In this document: positions 16,438 through 23,058 of the stretch, piece after piece
How the letters are laid out: each line of letters starts with the position of its first letter
Numbering within the stretch: position 1 is the stretch's first letter
NCBI GenBank assembly: GCA_038145075.1
Contig: JAYQOY010000021.1
Span: forward strand, 1-23,058
Direction of reading: 5' to 3'
Origin: TMED14 sp038145075
GTDB lineage: Bacteria > Bacteroidota > Bacteroidia > Flavobacteriales > Schleiferiaceae
DNA: 23,058 nt
Program-made: the position numbers and the translations under genes
The notes under the pieces: model-generated
The model's input: only the letters and a program-made list of their open reading frames with translations
Told to the model about the DNA's origin: nothing
The model's database searches: none

Positions 16438-18345
16438 ATGATTTTACCCATCCTGGGCGGGCTCTTGAGCGCGTCCTTGGGAAGCGTGGACACGCTCCCA
16501 GAACCCGAATTCTACCTTGAACTAACCGAGGCCCATGTCTGCGCCTCGGAGGGCGTCGTTCAAGCAAACGAAGCGGCCACCTTTGCGGCTGTTCGGCCCT
16601 TCGCTCAAGGAGATCCCCTCCAAATGCGTCGCCTGTCCGACCAAAGCCCCAGCCTGCAGTGGTCTTCCGCCGGGGGCCAATCCCTCAAGCCCGTCCTCCG
16701 AGGCCTTGGCGGAAACCGAGTCTTAACGGCCTTCCAGGGTTGGCGCTACGACAACCTGCAAGGGGCCGCGGATCATGGTCTTGATTTTCCGCTTTTGGGC
16801 GTCGACCATGCCGAAATTTTACTTGGCCCAAACACCTTAGCATTGGGCACGGACGCCCTAAGTGGCGTGGTGTACTTCACCGATGTGCGTCCAAGAACGG
16901 AGCGGCATCGGCACCTACAAGCCTACGGCGGTACAGCGCTCGCAGGGGGGCAGTTCACCCAGCACGGCCCGGCCAATGGACTAGCTCCCTATTTTTTGGG
17001 GCTTTCTCATGCCAGCCAATCCGAATACCGCGATGGCAAAGGGGACACGGTCCACGGCACTTCAGGTGCGACCAGCGCCCTCCGAGCCCTTTGGACGTGG
17101 CAAGGGGTCCACGAGGGACAGCACAAGCTCGCCCTGACCGCGACATCGCGTCTCCTGGGGGTTCCCGAGGGTCCCGAAGAGGAGGGGGATACGGTGGAGG
17201 CCCATGAAGAGCACCTCCAAGGCATTCAGGGCTTATACCTCGCGCTCGAGAGCACCTGGAAAACCTCTCAAGGCCAAATTCGGAGCCACCATGGCTACAA
17301 CCGCAGCCTGCGCCAGGAACGCGAAGGAGAAGAGGTACACATTGGTTTTGCGCTCCATAGTTTAAGCAGTACGACTACGTTAACCCGGTCCAGCGTCGAT
17401 GATAAATCGACGGAAACATTTGGATTTCAAGCCCTTGCTCGCCAAGTCGCCAATCAAGCCCAAGCCGAAGAACGTGTCTACCCCGACGCCCAGCAGGGCT
17501 ACTTAGCAGGCTTTTACCATCGTGCATTGCACTTTAAGAACCTAGAGGCCTCCGCGGGCCTTCGCGGCGAATGGGGAACCTTTCCCGTTTGGAGCGGCCT
17601 GGGGCGCCTCGCCTGGACACCTCGCGAAAACAGCCACGGACAGCTGCGCGTGAGCCGGGGCAGCCGCGCCCCGCAACTCGAAGAACGCTATGCCTTCGGC
17701 AACCACATCGGCGCGGGGCGCTTTGAAATCGGCGATTCCACGCTTGGACCCGAAAAACTCTGGAACCTCGACGCCCAATGGCATTGGGAGGGGCGCTTCC
17801 TGGACCTTCAAGTGGGCAGCTTCTACCAGCGCTACGACGACTTCATTGCCTTGAACCCCGAGGAGCGCGACGGCGAGTGGGTCTTTGTCTACGGAGCCGC
17901 ACCCGCTGTGCTTGCAGGAGGAGAAGTTTCGGTGCACGCCCACCAGGGACCCTGGCACGTTCAGGCCATGTACGCCAGTGTGTATGCCCAGCGGCCGAGC
18001 GGCGAACCCCTTCCCAGTGTGGCCCCCACCAAGTGGAGTACGGTCCTGCGCTACCAAAACGCTGCGCACAAAATCCCGTTGATGGTCCACGTGGTAGCCG
18101 AGTATTTTGACACCAAAACACGGCTGGCGTATAGCGAGCAGCTCTTTTGGGGCACTACGTATTTGCCGGGGTATCTGTTGATGCATGCGCAAGTAGCGGC
18201 CACGTTGAGCGATCGCACTTCTCTAGAAATGGGGGTGGATAATTTGCTTAATGCCGCCTATGCGCACCCGTTGAGTTTGGCCCAGCAGGTGGGTGTTTTG
18301 GAACCTGGCCGGCAGGTTCGTTTGACGCTAATCTATCAGTGGTAA
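16438..18345 (+). CDS. TonB-dependent outer-membrane receptor, ZnuD-like
   Basis: A 635-aa receptor with a plug domain (about 40-155: LRGLGGNRVLTAFQGWRYDN, then VDHAEILLGPNTLALGTDALSGVVYF) and a beta-barrel ending in the aromatic residue Trp (LTLIYQW). It lacks the carboxypeptidase-like N-terminal extension common in Bacteroidota receptors. Two features recall the zinc receptor ZnuD: an acidic/His-rich loop (residues 243-260, including EAHEEHLQG), and the barrel segment SRAPQLEERYAFGNHIGAGRFEIGD near residue 408. This is family recall, not a search. The start is forced: an in-frame stop lies at 16432-16434. The resulting N-terminus (MILPILGGLLSASLG) is hydrophobic but has no basic residue, which is unusual for a signal peptide. 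It follows the His-rich protein by 18 bases and is probably co-transcribed with it. Confidence 0.88.
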   Translation: MILPILGGLLSASLGSVDTLPEPEFYLELTEAHVCASEGVVQANEAATFAAVRPFAQGDPLQMRRLSDQSPSLQWSSAGGQSLKPVLRGLGGNRVLTAFQGWRYDNLQGAADHGLDFPLLGVDHAEILLGPNTLALGTDALSGVVYFTDVRPRTERHRHLQAYGGTALAGGQFTQHGPANGLAPYFLGLSHASQSEYRDGKGDTVHGTSGATSALRALWTWQGVHEGQHKLALTATSRLLGVPEGPEEEGDTVEAHEEHLQGIQGLYLALESTWKTSQGQIRSHHGYNRSLRQEREGEEVHIGFALHSLSSTTTLTRSSVDDKSTETFGFQALARQVANQAQAEERVYPDAQQGYLAGFYHRALHFKNLEASAGLRGEWGTFPVWSGLGRLAWTPRENSHGQLRVSRGSRAPQLEERYAFGNHIGAGRFEIGDSTLGPEKLWNLDAQWHWEGRFLDLQVGSFYQRYDDFIALNPEERDGEWVFVYGAAPAVLAGGEVSVHAHQGPWHVQAMYASVYAQRPSGEPLPSVAPTKWSTVLRYQNAAHKIPLMVHVVAEYFDTKTRLAYSEQLFWGTTYLPGYLLMHAQVAATLSDRTSLEMGVDNLLNAAYAHPLSLAQQVGVLEPGRQVRLTLIYQW

Positions 18346-18377
18346 AGGGACATAGCGCAAATTTGAGGAAGATGTAG

Positions 18378-18385
18378 TACCTTTG
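18378..18385 (+). promoter_or_regulatory. -7 promoter box of the rimP-nusA-infB operon
   Basis: TACCTTTG matches TAnnTTTG perfectly, identical to the lepA box. Transcription would start near 18390, about 70 bases before the rimP ATG. No TTG is found at the normal distance; a TTTG at 18362-18365 is too close. Confidence 0.6.
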
Positions 18386-18409
18386 CCGCAACTTCGTGAG
18401 CAACAACAC

Positions 18410-18436
18410 AGAGGGGACCGCGAGTCCCCTCTTTTG
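18410..18436 (+). terminator. Terminator-like hairpin in the rimP leader (putative attenuator)
   Basis: A perfect 9-bp stem AGAGGGGAC/GTCCCCTCT with a CGCGA loop is followed by a T-rich tail (the stem's last T, then TTTG TT). It lies downstream of the operon's promoter box and 22 bases before the rimP ATG, so it would interrupt the operon's own transcript. It could regulate rimP-nusA-infB by premature termination; alternatively it ends read-through from the receptor gene. Confidence 0.65.
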
Positions 18437-18458
18437 TTCTCTAAACTTTCGTTCAAGG

Positions 18459-18926
18459 ATGACACAGGTCGAATTGGAAACTTTGGTTCAGCAGGAACTC
18501 GCCGCGTGCGGGGCGTTTTTGGTGGAATTCAGCATGAATGCAGACAACCAGATCCGGGTGTATGCAGACATGGTGGAAGGCCATATTTCGATTGACCAGC
18601 TGAAGAAATTGAGCCGTGCCGTAGAGGGTGCATTGGGAGAGGATTCGGAAAATTATTCCATTGAAGTGTCTTCCCCCGGCATGTTTGCCCCCTTCAAAGT
18701 GCCTGCACAGTTTACCAAGCACATTGGTCGCCAGGTGAAAGTGAACCGAATTTCCAGCGGTACATCGCTCAAAGGAACGCTAGAGCGTTACGACGGCGAG
18801 ACGATTACCCTGCATTGGACGGAGCGAGTTCCCAAGCCTTCGGGCAAGGGCAAAGTAACCGTAGACGTTCGCGAAGAGCTCGCTCTTTCGGATGTCTCAA
18901 AAATTGTATTGGAGTTCAAATTCTGA
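18459..18926 (+). CDS. rimP: Ribosome maturation factor RimP
   Basis: A 155-aa cytoplasmic factor for 30S subunit maturation. The start at ATG 18459 is chosen because MTQVELETLVQQELAACGAFLVEF fits the normal RimP N-terminus and length (about 150-155 aa). An in-frame GTG at 18396 would add 21 residues that read through the leader hairpin. The N-terminal domain has ISIDQLKKLSRAVEGALG and SIEVSSPGMFAPFK (the conserved SPG segment), and the C-terminal SH3-like part has GTLERYDGETITLHW and DVSKIVLEFKF. It is first in the conserved order rimP-nusA-infB, with 13 bases to nusA. Confidence 0.95.
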   Translation: MTQVELETLVQQELAACGAFLVEFSMNADNQIRVYADMVEGHISIDQLKKLSRAVEGALGEDSENYSIEVSSPGMFAPFKVPAQFTKHIGRQVKVNRISSGTSLKGTLERYDGETITLHWTERVPKPSGKGKVTVDVREELALSDVSKIVLEFKF

Positions 18927-18939
18927 TTTTTCCCTAACC

Positions 18940-20184
18940 ATGGAAAACCTAGCCATCATCGAATCCTTCGGCGAGTTCAAAGACGAAAAGAACATCGACC
19001 GCGTAACCCTGATGTCCTTCATTGAGGAGGCCTTCCGCGTGCAGCTTCGCAAGAAGTACGGCACGGACGAGAACTTCGACGTGATTGTAAACCCCGACAA
19101 GGGCGACTTGGAAATCTGGCGCAACCGCACCATCGTAGAAGACGGTGCTGTCGAGAACGAAAACGAAGAAATCGCGCTTTCGGCCGCTTTGAAAATTGAG
19201 CCTGACTTTGAAGTGGGCGAAGAAGTGTCTGAAGAGATTAAAATGTTGGATTTGGGCCGTCGTTTCATACTGGCCTTCCGCCAAACCTTGGTGCAGAAAG
19301 TGCAAGAGCACGACAGCAACGAGCTTTTCAAGCGCTACAAGGGCATGGAAGGCGAGATCATTTCTGGCGAAGTGCACCACGTGCGCAACCGCGAATTGAT
19401 CATTTACGACGACCAGCAAAACGAATTGATCCTTCGCCGCGACGAAATGATCCCCGAAAAGGATTTCTTCCGCAAGGGCGACACGGTACGCGCCGTAGTG
19501 AAGAGTGTAGAGGTACGCGGTACCAAGCCCTTCATCTTGTTGAGCCGCACCGCCGACCTCTTCTTGGCGAAGTTGTTTGAAAGCGAAATCCCCGAAGTAT
19601 TCGACGGCATCATCACCGTGAAAGGTGTAGTCCGCATCCCCGGCGAGAAGGCGAAAGTGGCCGTTGAGAGCTACGACGACCGCATCGACCCTGTGGGCGC
19701 ATGTGTCGGTATGAAGGGTTCACGTATCCACGGTATCGTTCGCGAACTCCGCAGCGAGAACATCGACGTGATCAACTACACGACCAACCAGCAGCTCTAC
19801 ATTCAGCGCGCGCTTTCTCCCGCCAAAATCAGCACCATGAGCATGGATGAGGAAAACCGCCACGTTGACGTGTACTTGCCTGCTGACCAAGTCAGCTTGG
19901 CCATTGGCCGCGGCGGCACCAACATTCGTTTGGCCAGCCGCTTGACCAATTACGAAATTGACGTGTACCGCGAAGACGTGGTTCACGAGGAAGACGTTGA
20001 GCTCTTGGAATTTGCCGACGAAATTGAAGGCTGGGTCATCGAGCAGCTCCGCAAGAGCGGCTACGACACCGCCAAGAGCATCTTGAACGCTGAAATCGAA
20101 GACGTGGCTCGTCGTGCCGATTTGGAGGTGGAAACCATCGAAGAAGTGCGCACCGTCTTGAAGAAAGAGTTTGAAGATCAATAA
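18940..20184 (+). CDS. nusA: Transcription termination/antitermination factor NusA
   Basis: A 414-aa RNA-polymerase-associated factor that affects pausing, termination and antitermination. Domain order: N-terminal polymerase-binding domain (about 1-125), S1 domain (about 130-200: GMEGEIISGEVHHVRNRELIIYD, then FILLSRT), KH1 (about 225-290: PVGACVGMKGSRIHGIVREL) and KH2 (about 295-370: VSLAIGRGGTNIRLASRLT). A short C-terminal helical segment to 414 contains no duplicated acidic repeats of the E. coli type, as is usual outside gamma-proteobacteria. The start at ATG 18940 is supported by the conserved N-terminus MENLAIIESFGEFKDEKN. It lies between rimP and infB. If the leader hairpin upstream of rimP is functional, NusA could affect its own expression; that is inference. 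Confidence 0.97.
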   Translation: MENLAIIESFGEFKDEKNIDRVTLMSFIEEAFRVQLRKKYGTDENFDVIVNPDKGDLEIWRNRTIVEDGAVENENEEIALSAALKIEPDFEVGEEVSEEIKMLDLGRRFILAFRQTLVQKVQEHDSNELFKRYKGMEGEIISGEVHHVRNRELIIYDDQQNELILRRDEMIPEKDFFRKGDTVRAVVKSVEVRGTKPFILLSRTADLFLAKLFESEIPEVFDGIITVKGVVRIPGEKAKVAVESYDDRIDPVGACVGMKGSRIHGIVRELRSENIDVINYTTNQQLYIQRALSPAKISTMSMDEENRHVDVYLPADQVSLAIGRGGTNIRLASRLTNYEIDVYREDVVHEEDVELLEFADEIEGWVIEQLRKSGYDTAKSILNAEIEDVARRADLEVETIEEVRTVLKKEFEDQ

Positions 20185-20201
20185 TTTTATAGCCTAGCAG
20201 C

Positions 20202-20209
20202 GAAATTTG
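20202..20209 (+). promoter_or_regulatory. Possible internal -7 box before infB
   Basis: GAAATTTG, one base from TAnnTTTG, lies five bases before the infB ATG in the 30-base nusA-infB gap. No upstream TTG fits. It may only be chance, as infB is expected to be in the rimP operon. Confidence 0.25.
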
Positions 20210-20214
20210 CATTT

Positions 20215-22923
20215 ATGAGTAGTTACCGAATTAGCAAGGTTCTTAGCGAGTTAAACATCGGCCTCGATACCGCCGTGGACTATTTGACGTCCAAGGGGCA
20301 CGAGGTGGAAAAGAATCGTAACGCCAAAATCGATCAGGCGCAGTACGATCTCTTGCTGCAGAATTTTGCCTCGGACAAATCCAGCAAGGACAAGGCCGAA
20401 ACTTTAATTCAGCAGAAGCGTGAAGAGAAGGAAGCCATCCAGGCGGAACGCGAGGAAGCGGCCGAAAAGGCCAAACCCGAAGTCATCCGAGGAACGGCAA
20501 AACTCGACGGCCCAAAGATCTCAGGCAAGATCGACCTGAGCACCAAGCCCGCTGCCAAGAAAGAGGAACCTGCAGCTGCCCCCGCGGCTGAAGCCCCTGC
20601 TGCTCCCGCGGCTGAAGCTCCTGCTCCTGAGGCTCCCGCTGCTCCTGCAACTGAAGCCCCTGCTGCTCCCGCCCAAACGGCGAAGGAAGAGGCTCCTGCT
20701 ACTCCTTCGGCTGAAGCCCCTGCTGCTCCTGCTGCAACGGAAGCACCCAAAGAAGAAGGCAACCACGCCACACAGTACCAGAAGTTGGACGGACCCAAGT
20801 TGACGGGCCAGACCATCGACCTTTCGCAGTTTGCCAAGAAGCCCAAACCCGCAGGTGAGGCTGGCAAGCGCAAGCGCATCAAGACCGAAGGTCTACAGAA
20901 GCCCGCCGCCGGCGGCGGCCGCACCACGACAGGTGCAGCCTCTGTAGGTGGACCTGGTCGCCGCGACAACAACCGCCCTGGATTGGGAAGCCGCCGCGGC
21001 GCGCCTGCCCCTGCACCCAAAGAGGTGTCCAAGGAGGATATCGAACGCAAAATCAAGGAGACGCTCGAGAAATTGGGCGGAGGCCGCAAGTCCAAGGGAT
21101 CCAAAATGCGTCGTGACAAGCGCGCTGAGCGCAGCGAACGTCGCGAGATGGAAGAACTCGAACGCATGGAGGGCGAAAAGACCCTCAAGCTCACCGAGTT
21201 TGTGACCCTCTTGGAGGTCGCCAACATGATGAGCGTATCCCCCACGGAGGTCATCTCCACCTGTATGTCTTTGGGCATCATGGCGTCGATGAACCAGCGT
21301 TTGGACAAAGAGACCTTGACTATCGTGGCCGATGAATTTGGCTACGAAGTAGAATTTGTGGATGAGGAAATGCAAGAGGTCTTCAACGAGGAGGACAAGG
21401 AAGAAAACTTGCTGCCTCGTTCGCCTATCGTGACCGTCATGGGCCACGTAGACCACGGTAAAACGTCGTTGCTGGACTTCATCCGCAGTGCCAACGTCAT
21501 TGCGGGCGAAGCGGGCGGCATTACCCAGCACATCGGTGCGTACAGCGTTCAGCTCCCCACGGGCCAAACGATTGCCTTCCTCGACACCCCCGGTCACGAA
21601 GCCTTCACGGCCATGCGAGCGCGCGGTGCTCAAGTGACAGACATCGTTATTATCGTGATTGCGGCGGACGATTCGGTCATGCCCCAAACGAAAGAAGCCA
21701 TCAGCCACGCTCAAGCGGCCGGTGTGCCTATCGTTTTCGCGATCAACAAGGTGGATCGCCCTAGTGCAAATCCCGAACGCATCAAGGAGCAATTGAGCCA
21801 AATGAACCTCCTCGTCGAAGACTGGGGCGGTAAAATTCAGTCGCAAGAAATTTCGGCCAAGACCGGTCTCAACGTGGACAAGCTGCTCGAAAAAGTATTG
21901 CTCGAAGCCGAAATGCTCGACCTCAAAGCCGATCCCACGCGTTTGGCCAAGGGTACCGTCATTGAAGCCACCCTCGACAAAGGCCGCGGCTATGTCACGA
22001 CCCTCTTGAACCAAACCGGTACCCTCCGCATTGGCGACTACATCCTCGTAGGCCCCTACAGCGGCAAGGTGCGCGCCATGATGGACGAGCGCGGCAACAA
22101 ACTCAAGGAAGTTGGCCCCTCTATGCCCGTATCCATCCTTGGTTTGGACGGCGCCCCTCAAGCCGGCGACAACTACGTCGTCATGGAAGACGAGCGCGAA
22201 GCCAAGAACATCGCCACGCGCCGCCAGCAATTGGCCCGTGAGCAAAGCGTACGTTCTCAGAAGAACCTCACCCTGGAAGAAATCGGACGCCGTTTGGCCG
22301 TTGGCGACTTCCAAGAGCTCAACATCGTTTTGAAGGGCGACGTGGACGGTTCGATCGAAGCCTTGTCCGACTCACTCCAGCGTTTGAGCACGGAAGAAAT
22401 TCAAGTGAACATCATCCACAAAGCGGTGGGGGGCATTACCGACAGCGACGTTCTGTTGGCGACTGCTTCCAAGGCTATCATCGTGGGCTTCCAGGTTCGT
22501 CCTGCCGCATCTGCCCGAAAGCTAGCCGAAAAAGAAGACATCGAAATTCGCCTCTACAGCATCATCTACGATGCCATCAACGACATCAAGGACGCCATGT
22601 CCGGCATGCTTTCCCCCGACCTCAAGGAGGAAGTTACCTGCACCTTGGAAATCCGCGAAACCTTCAAGATCTCCAAAGTGGGCACCATCGCCGGCTGTAT
22701 GGTCACCGACGGCACCATCACCCGCAACACCCGCGTCCGCATCATCCGCGACGGCGTCGTGGTCTACACGGGCGAACTGGGCTCACTCAAGCGCTTCAAA
22801 GACGACGCCAAAGAAGTCAAGAAGGGCATGGACTGTGGTCTGAACATCAAGAACTTCAACGATATCAAGGTCGGCGACGTGATTGAAGGCTTCCAAGAAA
22901 TCGAAGTTCAGCGGGAGATTTAA
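20215..22923 (+). CDS. infB: Translation initiation factor IF-2
   Basis: A 902-aa GTPase that brings initiator tRNA to the 30S subunit and promotes subunit joining. The N-terminus (YRISKVLSELNIGLDTAVDYLTSKG) is the IF2N fold. A low-complexity Ala/Pro/Glu linker follows (about 115-182), then a basic region rich in Gly/Arg/Lys (about 220-320) and a second IF2N-like segment (LTEFVTLLEVANMMSVSPTEV). The G domain has GHVDHGKT (410-417), DTPGHE (457-462), NKVD (511-514) and SAKTG. Domains II to IV follow, ending in IKVGDVIEGFQEIEV. All GTPase residues are intact. Length is normal for Bacteroidota, where the N-terminal linker is long. It is the last gene of the rimP-nusA-infB cluster here. No good terminator follows in the visible 135 bases, although the tandem hairpins there could serve. 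Confidence 0.98.
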   Translation: MSSYRISKVLSELNIGLDTAVDYLTSKGHEVEKNRNAKIDQAQYDLLLQNFASDKSSKDKAETLIQQKREEKEAIQAEREEAAEKAKPEVIRGTAKLDGPKISGKIDLSTKPAAKKEEPAAAPAAEAPAAPAAEAPAPEAPAAPATEAPAAPAQTAKEEAPATPSAEAPAAPAATEAPKEEGNHATQYQKLDGPKLTGQTIDLSQFAKKPKPAGEAGKRKRIKTEGLQKPAAGGGRTTTGAASVGGPGRRDNNRPGLGSRRGAPAPAPKEVSKEDIERKIKETLEKLGGGRKSKGSKMRRDKRAERSERREMEELERMEGEKTLKLTEFVTLLEVANMMSVSPTEVISTCMSLGIMASMNQRLDKETLTIVADEFGYEVEFVDEEMQEVFNEEDKEENLLPRSPIVTVMGHVDHGKTSLLDFIRSANVIAGEAGGITQHIGAYSVQLPTGQTIAFLDTPGHEAFTAMRARGAQVTDIVIIVIAADDSVMPQTKEAISHAQAAGVPIVFAINKVDRPSANPERIKEQLSQMNLLVEDWGGKIQSQEISAKTGLNVDKLLEKVLLEAEMLDLKADPTRLAKGTVIEATLDKGRGYVTTLLNQTGTLRIGDYILVGPYSGKVRAMMDERGNKLKEVGPSMPVSILGLDGAPQAGDNYVVMEDEREAKNIATRRQQLAREQSVRSQKNLTLEEIGRRLAVGDFQELNIVLKGDVDGSIEALSDSLQRLSTEEIQVNIIHKAVGGITDSDVLLATASKAIIVGFQVRPAASARKLAEKEDIEIRLYSIIYDAINDIKDAMSGMLSPDLKEEVTCTLEIRETFKISKVGTIAGCMVTDGTITRNTRVRIIRDGVVVYTGELGSLKRFKDDAKEVKKGMDCGLNIKNFNDIKVGDVIEGFQEIEVQREI
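20565..20755 (+). repeat. Ala-Pro-Glu low-complexity repeat in IF-2
   Basis: The infB linker is built of degenerate repeats of the type (A/T)EAPAAPA, with DNA units resembling GCTGAAGCCCCTGCTGCTCC. At least five units are recognisable between 20565 and 20755. The region should be disordered and prone to length variation between strains. Confidence 0.85.
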
Positions 22924-22943
22924 GTAGCTAGAAGGCTAGGTAG

Positions 22944-23024
22944 CTAGAGGGCACGTGCTGCGCCCTGTGGCTAGAGAGCTCGGGCTTCGCCCTGAAGCTA
23001 GAAAGCACGCGCTTCGCGCTGTAG
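22944..23024 (+). repeat. Three tandem 27-bp hairpin repeats after infB
   Basis: Units 22944-22970, 22971-22997 and 22998-23024 are exactly 27 bp each, and all start with CTAGA. They share GC(A/T)CG-GCT-CGC-CTG at fixed positions. Units 2 and 3 hold the small palindromes GGGC-TTC-GCCC and GCGC-TTC-GCGC, with compensating changes between them. Extra CTAG motifs precede them at 22928 and 22936. There is no coding potential that I trust, and the bases after 23024 to the window end show nothing further. Confidence 0.75.
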
Positions 23025-23058
23025 CCTTTACGCTTAAACGCTTAATCTCTTTTACACT

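Noticed and set aside
20893..22314. Long open frame on the minus strand inside infB
   Set aside because: It lies wholly within the conserved IF-2 gene, has biased His/Val/Gly composition typical of antisense frames, and no promoter or domain.
22950..22960. parS site around the GCACGTGC word
   Set aside because: It has the CACGTG core but not the flanking TGTTTC/GAAACA of the canonical 16-bp parS, and it is part of the 27-bp repeat.
22944..23024. CRISPR array
   Set aside because: The 27-bp units are contiguous, with no unique spacers between repeats, and no cas gene is in the window.
1..23058. Mobile element, prophage or defence island
   Set aside because: No transposase, integrase, phage structural gene, toxin-antitoxin pair or target-site duplication is visible; gene content is core metabolism, translation and surface proteins.

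Overview
The window looks like a chromosomal piece of a GC-rich member of the Bacteroidota, probably a marine-type flavobacterial lineage. Three things point there. Two large exported proteins end in type IX secretion (T9SS type A) sorting domains. An S46 dipeptidyl-peptidase, a family common in Bacteroidota, is present. Promoter boxes of the Bacteroidota type (TAnnTTTG, in places with an upstream TTG) precede many genes, and Shine-Dalgarno sequences are largely absent. The lineage below phylum is an inference.

Layout: 78-2219 (+) S46 dipeptidyl-peptidase, then a strong terminator. 2347-3765 (+) a polytopic DUF4153-like membrane protein. 3783-4649 (-) parB, divergent from 4733-6529 (+) lepA. 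6565-8112 (+) the carboxyltransferase (beta) subunit of an acyl-CoA, probably propionyl-CoA, carboxylase. 8162-8233 (+) tRNA-Gln(TTG) with its own promoter and terminator. 8332-8760 (+) a small lipoprotein. On the minus strand, an exported GH13 alpha-amylase-family lipoprotein (8963-10321) is joined by an ATGA overlap to a 66-aa two-helix membrane protein (8766-8966). Further upstream on the minus strand, a 1265-aa modular Fn3/MAM-like/PKD T9SS protein (12193-15990) overlaps a second T9SS cargo protein (10499-12196). On the plus strand, a His/Cys-rich small exported protein (16090-16419) precedes a TonB-dependent receptor with ZnuD-like features (16438-18345), suggesting transition-metal (zinc?) acquisition. 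The window closes with the core operon rimP-nusA-infB (18459-22923) and a short tandem repeat array.

Most genes are ordinary housekeeping or surface genes. There is no CRISPR array, transposon or phage. The points most worth a second look are: a perfect terminator-like hairpin between the rimP promoter and the rimP start (possible attenuation by NusA); a repeated arrangement in which the -7 box lies only 4-5 bases before ATG, implying leaderless mRNAs; three tandem 27-bp hairpin-forming repeats after infB, with related fragments at the other end of the window; the His-rich protein/TonB receptor pair; and a parB gene with no adjacent parA.
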